A stretch of DNA of 64,000 nt from NCBI RefSeq assembly GCF_958979055.1, contig NC_084891.1, positions 28,059,001 to 28,123,000 on the forward strand, given 5' to 3'. Both the position numbers and the translations under genes were made by a program. Shown piece by piece: positions 54,566 to 64,000 of the stretch (the stretch's first letter is position 1; each line of letters starts with the position of its first letter). The notes under the pieces were generated by a model. That model was given only the letters and a program-made list of their open reading frames with translations, was not told the origin of the DNA and searched no databases. Source of the stretch: Alnus glutinosa (taxonomy: Eukaryota; Streptophyta; Magnoliopsida; Fagales; Betulaceae).

Positions 54566-55849
54566 AACTTCAATGAGCTGTGTATTGAGGGAGTTCTATA
54601 CAGATAATACGAGAAAATGCGATGATTTAATTTGTATTGACAATGAGAGAATTTCAAACACATTTTCAATTAGACATGATGCAACTCCAAAGATGGTCAA
54701 ACATGAAAAGTTTTTTCTTCCATATATCTGAAACTAAATGACCACAAACAAACATAATTTACTGGCCACCCAGAAAACAGGTAAAATATAGACAACGTTG
54801 ATTTCCAGTATTAGTTAAGCAAATCATAAGAGATTAACTCAGTTTAAGTGGCTAGATAAACATATCATAACTTGCCTAATTTTCCAGTCGTATCAAGAGA
54901 AGATTAATACTCTTGGAGTTCTCTTTTAGTGTGCATTGACGATTAATCCTATTTGGTTAAAGAGAATCTTCCATTTGTTAGCAATCCATCTCACACACAA
55001 AGATATATATCATGTCACATTTGTTGGGCAAATAACACTTGGACTATGTAATGTTTCTTAAGAATTGATACGGGCTATGACAATGGCAAAAATACTGCTG
55101 TGCAACGAATCAACAGGGGAATTTGGCAGCCCATTTAGGCTTAAAAAAAGGGTTATTGCTGAACTTCTTTTTTAGTTAAATAAAAAGGTGATCCTTCATC
55201 ATTGTTTTACAAGACCCAAACTTCCATATGATTAGCCCATGTATTCCCTTCTTTTGGGTCCATGTTTCCCATTCATCTCATAATTTGTTATTTACAAGAA
55301 TATTTTCCTCTATGCAATTTTAAATCTTTGAAGATGTTAACTTACGATCATTATGGAGATATACATCTACTCAAATGAATTTTATTCTGCAGTAAAAACT
55401 CTTTCATGCATTTTATCAAAAACTTCATGTGACACTTTACTCCTCGTTTTACTCTTATGAGAATCAAAGTAACTGAACCCCATATACCAAAAATAATATA
55501 AAAATATACTTTAAAAAGACCCAAACATGAATACAAAACAGAGGAAAATATCATATCTCCAACTGTGCTAGTCAAACAGGAAGAGAAGAAAATTTCATTT
55601 ACAGATGATTTTCATTCGGGTCCACCCATTTACAGATCCGAATCAACAACGAAAAATCGAATGAGACTAGGAGAAAAAAAGGAAAAGTTCATGGAAACTT
55701 ACTGAAAGTAGAAGACGCGGAGGTCCAACCCGACGGAGACAGAGACGAATTCCTGGATCGGGTGAACGGCGATAAGGGCCGGCGCTACCTCGATATCTTT
55801 GTTAGTCTCTCCGGAGTGTCCTCCATTCCTGCCAGGGTTTTGTGTTTAG

Positions 55850-57776
55850 CGCTTCGCCTCTTTTTTTCGAGCTTTCAGGGTTTTATGGTTCGGACTTATT
55901 CTTAAAGAAAACAAAACGTAAAACCGGTTTTGGACGTTTGGGCTTTTAGAAGCCCATCTAATTATGATAGTGGGTTGTGGGCTACGATTATTGTTGGATC
56001 GGAGCTTTGTCGTGACACTATATATTTCGTTAAATATAATTAAATTATGACTATAAAATGGCTTTTCTTTATTTCACTTCAAATTAAGAGGCACTTTTGT
56101 CGCTTAAGCATGAGAGAAAATTTCTTTTGACTTTCTTAATACTCTTAAAAGATTATGTATTTCTTACGCATTAAAAGACAGTAAAATTATTATGGAATTA
56201 ATTGTAAATTCATAACCCAATTTAAAAAGAAAACTATGTCCTTGTTATTAGTTTTTATTGAAATTTGAGAACTCCATGTTTTGATGGAATCAGAATTCTC
56301 TCAAATTCGAATTTTCTCAAATTATTTGTTCGAATTTAAGAGAATTTTGATAAATGATTGTGAAATACCAGTTATAAGATTCACCTGATCGAATAAGTAG
56401 ATGTGCAACCCGATTTTTATTTGATCAGGTAAATCTCATAAGTAGTTTATCACAATCATATGCTCGAACTCTCTTAAATTTAAAAAAATAATTTGATAAA
56501 ATATTAGTGCATAAATGTGACCGTCAATTATATATCAAATCAAATAATCACACGGTGTGGCGGTTCTCAAATAGAGAGAATCCTCTTCATTTCAAATGGA
56601 GAGAATTCTCTAAAAAATATGAAAAGACAACTACACATTTACTTTTACATTAAATGGAGAGATACAAATTCAAGCGCCACGAGGAAAAAATTGGCCAAGT
56701 AATAAATGATTACCAATTATTGAGGTAGTAGTTTTGGAAGGAAGGAAGACCCCGGCGGCTTAACTGGTAACGACTAACGAGGATCCTAGGAATAACAAAG
56801 CATAACTACAAATGCGGCATTTAAGGCCTTAATTGCCGTGCTATCATACTGGCGTGTGCAAAGGAGTACTGGTGCTAATCTCGTACCATAATATAACTTT
56901 TATTATATGATTTTTATAAATTTATGTAATATTTATTATGCCATTAACTAAAAATGTAGAGAAGAACAAAAAAAATTACTTTTTTGGGGGATAAAAATTT
57001 ATTTTTTAAGGGTCTATAAAGATAATTTTTGAAAAAAAATGGGAGAAAAACGCTAAAATTTGGGCTATTCTTAAAAGTAGTTTTTGCCCCTAACCATATA
57101 ACATTTGTCATGTTTATAAATTCATATTGAGACAAGAGTTATAATAACTCAAGAGACAATATCAAAAGAGTTACGAGCACTCAAAAGACAAGAGTTACAA
57201 GTTGATAAATTAGATTTATTATTGTTAATATAAAAGTAGAAGATTATTTCTCTATAAATAAAGTCTAATATACAATCAAATTTATATAAAAAAAAAAGAT
57301 ATAGCTAAGAAAAGGCTTTGACGTGTGGACGTAGACCATAGGGCGAACCATCTTAATTCTCTTTGTTTTTCTTTCTTATTTTCAACTATTCCCTAAGTAT
57401 TAACGGTATTATAACTTTTAGTACAAAATAATTTAGCAGTGAATAATTCTTTTATTTATGAACTGAAGTTATAATAAGCCAAGCATTTTTCCCGCGTTAC
57501 ATTTTTCACGTCGCTAAAATATAAGAATTATAATAAAGGGTCGTTAGCTTATAGGCTTATAGCTAGTATCCAATTAACGATTTTGAGAATGAAAGACAGA
57601 GAGTTAAGGAGCCGAGTAGTTTGTTGGTTGGCCAACTAGATTGACCTTCAACATTTATTGGCGCGAATGGACTGCCACGAGCTCTCCATGAAAAAGGAAA
57701 GAGTTCTTTCATGCTCTATTTCCACTTTTTTGTCTTCCTCTCTGTCGACCCTGCAACTTTTGGTCTACATTTTGCC
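55850..57776. other. Intergenic DNA between divergent RPA12 and ABCB genes
   Basis: AT-rich apart from the foldback element at 56318-56495. The promoters of both neighbours must lie here. No gene is seen. Confidence 0.4.
56318..56495. mobile_element. Foldback MITE, about 75-bp arms
   Basis: The left arm 'caaattatttgttcgaattt ... atgattgtgaaat ... cacctgatcgaataa' is mirrored by 'ttatttgatcaggtaaatc ... atcacaatcatatg ... aataatttg'. It is non-coding. Outside it 'gagaattctct'-type words also recur inverted (56292 and 56602), so the element may be longer. Confidence 0.65.
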
Positions 57777-60700
57777 ATGGAAGAAGTGGAACTTACCGAC
57801 TCCAATAGGCCTTGGGACCAAAACCCAGCTCCTGAAATGGAAGAGCCATCCAAATCAAACACAAAGAAGAGCGTTTCGTTCCTTGGCCTCTTTGCTGCCG
57901 CTGATAGAATTGACTATGTGTTGATGTTTTTTGGAAGTGTTGGGGCGTGCATCCACGGAGCTGCACTTCCTCTCTTCTTTATTTTGTTCGGTCGCATGAT
58001 TGATTCTTTGGGACATCTATCCAAGGATCCTCACAAATTGTCTTCGCGGGTTTCCGAGGTACAATGCAACTTTGGATCCTCATTTTGAACCTTTTTGGTA
58101 TTCCTTTCTAATTCTTTTGTGAATTTCCTAGGCTCTAATGGTTAAGTGTATATGTATAATGTTAGAATATCAGTTAAAGCCAAAATACGTGAGTTTGAAT
58201 CTTGCTTCTATCATTCATTTCTCCTTTAAATTAAATATTCTACGTTTGGGGTCTTATTAATTAAGGAAGAGTTTTAACTTATTAAGAAAGAGTTTTAAGA
58301 TATTTATTAAATGATTAAATCACTAATTTCTTAAGTTTTTAGGATAAGTGGTTATTTAATGTATAATACTGTTGGCTAGAAGAATTCTCATCTTGCTCTG
58401 TTTGGCTATTGACAAGCATTTCTGCTAAGTTGAAAATTGTGTCTTTTTGCAGTATTCTCTGTACTTAATTTATCTTGGGCTCATTGTTTTGGCATCAGCG
58501 TGGATAGGTATGTTTGATGATTTTAAGCCTAATCTGGCTGGCATTGTTTTTACTTTCCTGTCAATTGCTTAGGTTTCTTCATCCTTGTTTACATGATGTT
58601 TTCAGGAGTGGCACTATGGATGCAAACTGGAGAGAGGCAGACTGCTCGTTTGAGGCTGAAGTATCTTCAGTCAGTTTTAAAGAAGGATATCAATTTTTTT
58701 GACATTGAAGCCAGAGATACAAATATTATTTACCACATTTCCAGTGATGCTATACTAGTGCAAGATGCAATAGGTGACAAGGTAGATATATCAGCAAACA
58801 AATGGTGCTTGATGTTATATATATATTTTGAAAAGTATTTCACTAGGGGTCCTAAAATGAATACTATTATCTTGTGTCTTCTTGCAGACAGGCCATGTTT
58901 TGCGTTACCTTTCTCAGTTCATTGTTGGATTTGCCATTGGATTTACATCGGTATGGCAGCTTTCACTTCTCACCTTGGCTGTTGTTCCATTGATAGCTTT
59001 CGCAGGGGGAGCTTATACTACTATCATGTCTACCTTATCAGAAAAAGGTGAGGCTGCTTATGCTAAAGCTGGAAAGGTTGCAGAAGAGGTAAAAACTTGC
59101 CTAGAAACATCCGATGCATTTCTTCCCCCGCTACTCTACAAATTTGTTGCAAATACTAATGAGAAACTTGAGAGTTGGTTCTTCTGTGCTGAACTCGGAT
59201 TTTATGTGACATGCAACATCCCTTGAGTATGGGAATGAGGATGTTCTTATATGTATATTCGCACAATTTTTGACACAACGCATTTTAAAGTCGTGATGGC
59301 CATAAACCTATAAGAACTCCGCAATTAAGCATGCTTATGTGAGAGTAGTACCATGATAGATGATTTCTGGAAAGTCTGGTTCGAAAGAGTCAAAAGCAGA
59401 TAATATTGTATCGTTGGGTGTGGGTCGTTACATTTTAAACATAGTACATACCTATCTTCAAACATCATGCCTGAAGGTATATCCACATAGTCCATAGGCT
59501 TGAATGTTTAGCTCCTTACAACTTAAGCTGAGATTATTGTAAACACTTTGAGCTGACTCTCTTGTATTCTGGCTTTAACATACCGCACTCTTTTCCTCTC
59601 CCCTTTTGCTTGAATCAGGTTATTTCGCAGGTTCGGACTGTGTACTCGTTTGTAGGAGAGGACAAAGCAGTTGAAGCATACTCTACCTCACTTAATAAAG
59701 CCCTTCAACTGGGGAAGAAGAGCGGATTCGCAAAAGGAGTTGGTGTAGGCTTCACATATGGACTTTTATTTTGTGCGTGGGCATTGCTTCTTTGGTATGC
59801 CTGCATACTTGTCAGGCATCGGGACACCAATGGAGGGAAGGCTTTCACAACAATTATCAATGTCATCTTCAGTGGATTGTAAGTCCACTTCGAAAAATGT
59901 TTGGGGGCCTCATAAATATTTGCCCTGATTAAAAACAGACTTCTTTTCTTTGTAGTGCTCTAGGGCAAGCTGCTCCAAACCTAGCTGCCATTGCCAAAGG
60001 CCGCGCTGCTGCTGCCAATATCATAAGCATGATTGAAACAGATTCCAAATCTTCTGAAACATCGGATGCTGGACTAGTGTTGCCAGAAATAGCTGGTCGA
60101 ATTGACTTTTGTGAGGTCTGTTTCGCTTATCCTTCACGACCCAATTTGGTTTTCAATGAGTTGAGCTTTTCGATTAGCGCCGGGAAGACCTTTGCAGTAG
60201 TTGGTCCAAGTGGCTCAGGAAAGAGCACTATAATTTCCATGGTTCAACGTTTCTATGAACCCACTTCAGGTTTGTAATAACACCCTAGCAGAGACTATTT
60301 CTTTTTAGTGTCCAAATTATGATTTGAGGCACATCAATTAGCTGAATTTTGAATGAAAATTATTCTACTTTAAAAGCTCATGTGGCTTATGCCTGAAAAT
60401 TTACTAGGTAAAATACTGTTGGATGGACATGAACTTAAGAGTCTCGAGTTAAAATGGTTGAGGGGACAGATGGGATTGGTTAGCCAAGAACCAGCATTAT
60501 TCGGCACAACCATAGCTAGCAATATTCTGTTTGGTAAACATCAGGCAGACATGGATCAGGTCATACAAGCTGCCGAAGCTGCAAATGCACATTCTTTCAT
60601 TCAAGAATTACCCGATGGTTATAATACTCACGTATGTACTATTGACAACCCTTGTTAAGCGAATTGCCTATTGTCCATTGTTCATATATATTGTGGAGCT

Positions 60701-61577
60701 AAATATGTTAAAACAAATCCTATAGTGCACAAACATGATATGTCAATTTAATTTAGGTTGGAGAGGGTGGAACTCATCTTTCAGGAGGGCAAAAACAGAG
60801 AATTGCTATTGCAAGAGCAGTACTGAGAAACCCAAAGATATTACTTCTAGATGAGGCCACCAGTGCTCTTGATGCAAAATCAGAACTCATAGTTCAGCAG
60901 GCACTGGATAAAATAAAATCCAATCGGACTACAATCATCGTTGCGCATCGGCTATCCACTATACGAGATGTTGATACGATCGTAATGTTGAAGAATGGTC
61001 AGGTTGTTGAAAGTGGGACGCACTTGGAATTGATATCCAAGAATGGTGAGTATGCGAATCTGGTGAGCTTGCAGGTATCAGAACACGTAAAAGATTCTAG
61101 CACAATATCTCCCTCTGGAAGTCCAAGGAATTCCAGCCTTCGAGAACTCCTCCATAGTCAGAACAACATGCTTCAGCAGGAATTGCAGCCAAGTCATGAT
61201 CAAAACTTGTCCCCTACAAAAGTACCCAGCACTCCATCGATTCGGGAACTAATAAAACTGAATGCGCCTGAGTGGCCCTATGCCGTACTTGGCTCAGTGG
61301 GTGCCGTTCTGGCTGGCATGGAAGCTCCTCTGTTTGCCTTTGGAATCACTCATATCTTGACTGCATTTTATTCTCCTGATGCTTCTCAAATGGAACATGA
61401 AGTTCAACGAGTAGCTCTTTTTTTTGTTGGAGCAGGAGTTGTTACAATTCCTATATATCTGTTGCAACACTACTTCTATACATTGATGGGAGAGCGTCTC
61501 ACCACTCGTGTTCGCTTATTAATGTTCTCAGGTTTTAGTCTATTCCAGACAACTACAATAATCACTACAAACATGTT

Positions 61578-61632
<55 letters not shown>

Positions 61633-63929
61633 ATCATTCATTCTATGAACTCTACGACTTGCTTTAACTGCAGCTATTCTTTCCAACGAAGTTAGCTGGT
61701 TTGATCTGGACGAGAATAATACGGGCAGACTCACGTCAATTTTAGCAGCAGATGCAACTTTGGTAAGAAGTTCGCTTGCTGACCGTCTATCAACAATCGT
61801 GCAGAACGTAGCGCTCACTGTGACTGCATTCGTAATTGCCTTCATGTTAAGCTGGCGCATAGCTTCTGTTGTCGTTGCCTCCTTCCCCCTACTTATTGGA
61901 GCTTCTATTACTGAGGTAAGTTTTGGAAACCATATGTACTTCTTGTCGTTGCCATATGGTGCTCTAGATAATCTCATGATATCTAGTAGGTAGCATTAGA
62001 ATACTAATTAAATTATGAGAAAACTTCGCTTATCACCACCGATCTTTCATTACTTTTGCAATCATATCCTTAAACTTTAAAAAGTGTCAATTTAGTTCAT
62101 CCATCTTTCAATTTCACCACTCTGTTAAGATTTCTGTTAAATCCCTCAAAATTTTCAAAATACCCGTTTTTTTAAAAAAAATATATACATATATATATTT
62201 TCAAAGATTCAGGCACGGATATTTTTCAAATTCCGTTAAATTCATATCAATGCCTAAATCCTTGCAATTTTTTCTTTTCTTTTTTTCTGACAATAAAAAA
62301 TATGGGTATTTTAGAAATTTTGACACCACTCCATTAGGATTTAATAGAAACTTTGAACAGATGTGTGAAATTGAAAAAAATTGAAAGATAGATATTGAAA
62401 TTGAAAAAAAAAAAATTAAGGGCAGTAGGTGAAGTTTTTCCTCAAATTATTAAATTCAAAATTTCATATCAATTGAAGTTTCTTAGATAAGTAGTGATTA
62501 AAGATCTTAAGTTCAAACTTGACTCCAAAATTTACTTCAATTTCTGATAAATAATTAAATTCACAATTTTCTATTTACTTAAGTTTATGATATAAGTGGT
62601 TTTATTTTCTTGTCCTTTTCTACTGGTGTGAGCATAATCTCAATAACTCAATTCGTTTATATATGTTATTAAATCCCATGTACATTTGCTTTTCTGTGTC
62701 TACAGCAACTATTCCTCAAGGGATTGGGAGGAGACTACAGTCGTGCCTACTCTAGAGCAACTGCCGTGGCCCGGGAAGCGATTGCCAATATACGTACTGT
62801 TGCTGCATTTGGTGCTGAAGACAGGATCTCAATGCAGTTTGCTTCTGAACTAAACCAACCAAAGAAGCAAGCATTTGTACGAGGCCATATATCGGGTTTT
62901 GGCTATGCTATTTCGCAGTTCTTTGCATACTGTTCTTATGCACTTGGCCTTTGGTATGCATCAATTCTAATAAAGCATAAAGATTCAAATTTCGGAGACA
63001 TCATGAAGTCTTTCATGGTTCTGATAATCACTGCGTTGGCAATAGCAGAAACACTTGCTCTTGCACCTGACATTGTGAAAGGGTCCCAGGCACTTGGATC
63101 GGTTTTCAGTATTCTACAAAGGAAAACAGCTATGGTCCCCGATGATCCCACCTCAAAGACTGTAACTCATGTCAAAGGGAATATAGAATTCAGCAACGTG
63201 TGCTTTAAGTACCCAGCAAGGCCTGATATCACCATTTTTGAGGATTTGAACTTGAAAGTCTCGTCAGGAAAGAGTCTTGCTGTAGTTGGCCCAAGTGGGT
63301 CAGGGAAGAGTACTGTGATTGCGCTAGTAATGAGATTTTACGACCCCACTTTTGGGGCAGTTTTAATTGATGGGTATGATATCAAACGGTTGAACTTGAG
63401 ATCATTAAGGCTAAAAATAGGTTTGGTTCAGCAAGAGCCAGCATTGTTTTCTACGACAATCTATGACAACATCAAGTATGGGAGAGAGGAGGCATCAGAA
63501 ATTGAGGTAATGAAGGCAGCAAAAGCAGCAAGGGCCCATGAATTCATTAGTAGAATGCCCGAAGGTTACAGAACTCAAGTTGGTGAGAAAGGAGTGCAGT
63601 TATCAGGTGGCCAAAAACAGAGGGTGGCAATTGCTAGGGCAATGTTGAAAGATCCGTCCATTCTTCTTTTGGATGAAGCAACAAGTGCATTGGACACAAT
63701 ATCTGAGAAGCTGGTTCAAGAGGCTCTTAACAAGCTCATGGAAGGGCGAACAACAATCCTGGTAGCACACAGGTTGTCAACTATCCGTGATGCAGACAGT
63801 ATTGCTGTGCTGCAAAATGGGAGGGTAATTGAGATCGGCAGCCATGAGCAACTCAGTAGTAAACCAGGTAGTGTCTATAGACAACTAGTCAGCCTACAAC
63901 AGGAAAACAATGTACAAGTGCTTGATTGA
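57777..63929 (+). CDS. Full-size ABC transporter, ABCB13/14 type (P-glycoprotein)
   Basis: Plasma membrane ABC exporter-fold transporter. Relatives move auxin or, for Arabidopsis ABCB14, import malate into guard cells; the substrate here is not known. Ten exons: 57777-58058, 58453-58507, 58606-58781, 58888-59088, 59619-59878, 59956-60269, 60408-60631, 60757-61531, 61674-61915, 62706-63929, giving 1250 residues (about 1245 in the family). Order: TMD1, NBD1, linker, TMD2, NBD2. NBD1 has Walker [11 protein letters not shown]-loop SQEPALFG, signature LSGGQKQR, Walker [12 protein letters not shown] and H-loop AHRLST. NBD2, all in exon 10, has the same set, also intact. The start at MEEVELTD fits the family; an in-frame ATG at 57711 is possible. 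[13 protein letters not shown] and [16 protein letters not shown] are family-typical. Intron 4 holds a Cassandra solo LTR, intron 8 a CA/TA microsatellite, intron 9 a MITE. No defects are seen. Confidence 0.95.
59205..59432 (+). mobile_element. Cassandra solo LTR in ABCB intron 4
   Basis: Runs from TGTGACATGC to GGGTCGTTACA (228 bases) and is flanked by a perfect 5-bp duplication, tttta (59200-59204 and 59433-59437). The 5S-like core ('agaactccgcaattaagca', then 'gatagatgatttctgg') is on the plus strand, the same strand as the gene, and is more decayed than in the element at 958-1504. Confidence 0.92.
61580..61631. repeat. CA/TA compound microsatellite in ABCB intron 8
   Basis: A run of about 17 (CA) units passes straight into a run of about 9 (TA) units within the 142-base intron, close upstream of the exon 9 acceptor. 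Confidence 0.9.
62017..62443. mobile_element. MITE in ABCB intron 9
   Basis: Left end GAGAAAACTTCGCTTATCACC; the inverse of the right end reads GAGGAAAAACTTCACCTACTG. The 7-base aaattat lies on both sides (62010-62016 and 62444-62450). The interior is AT-rich with 'tcaatttcaccactctgtta' mirrored in the right half. Superfamily uncertain (Mutator-like possible). Confidence 0.65.
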
Positions 63930-64000
63930 TTCATCTCCCAGATCACAAACTTGTGCATAACCTTAAAGCATGAAGCATATAAATGAATATGCTGTTTTTT
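63930..64000 (+). terminator. 3' UTR of the ABCB gene
   Basis: Follows the stop codon. 'ATAAATGAATA' at about 63979-63989 is a plausible near-upstream poly-A element. The window ends before a clear cleavage site. Confidence 0.4.

Overview
The window is nuclear DNA of a flowering plant. The evidence is intron-rich genes with GT/AG splice sites, plant-only protein families (CLAVATA1, plant synaptotagmin, ABCB13/14 type P-glycoprotein) and plant transposon families (Cassandra, CACTA, MULE, hAT, LINE). The proteins look like those of a woody eudicot; the exact clade is not readable here.

Layout. 0.5-3.2 kb (-): a decayed, receptor-only copy of CLAVATA1, split by a complete Cassandra TRIM element. 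3.8-13 kb: a transposon block with three related CACTA (En/Spm) derivatives, whose ends are arrays of short CACGTG palindromes; LINE and MITE pieces lie around them. 13.5-15.8 kb: a LINE RNase H remnant and a 1.05-kb hAT-type element with CCCGGG-rich ends. 16.6-19.8 kb (-): an intact CLAVATA1-type receptor kinase gene. 20-27 kb: AT-rich DNA with MITEs, one a Mutator-type element with a perfect 9-bp target duplication. 27.3-33.8 kb (-): a 12-exon synaptotagmin (SYT2-like) gene; its largest intron holds plastid DNA (atpH joined to ycf2). 37.9-42.5 kb: a 4.6-kb Mutator-like element with long terminal inverted repeats and a perfect 9-bp target duplication, carrying exon-like segments on both strands (Pack-MULE type). 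45.4-46.4 kb: a 5'-truncated LINE. 47.4-47.6 kb: a Cassandra LTR. 50.5-51.2 kb (+): an intron-less coding region for a proline-rich protein with a motif like PNRC/decapping adaptors. 53.0-54.6 kb (-): a five-exon gene for the RNA polymerase I subunit RPA12. 57.8-63.9 kb (+): a 10-exon ABCB13/14-type full-size ABC transporter with a Cassandra solo LTR in intron 4 and a MITE in intron 9.

The five intact genes are ordinary, independent plant genes: meristem signalling, ER-plasma membrane contact, probable mRNA decapping, rRNA transcription and membrane transport. No operon-like arrangement or obvious functional cluster is visible. The unusual content is in the mobile DNA. Exon limits were set by hand from splice consensus and remembered family proteins. 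For all five genes the exon lengths sum to an open frame of the expected family size (983, 539, 232, 116 and 1250 residues).
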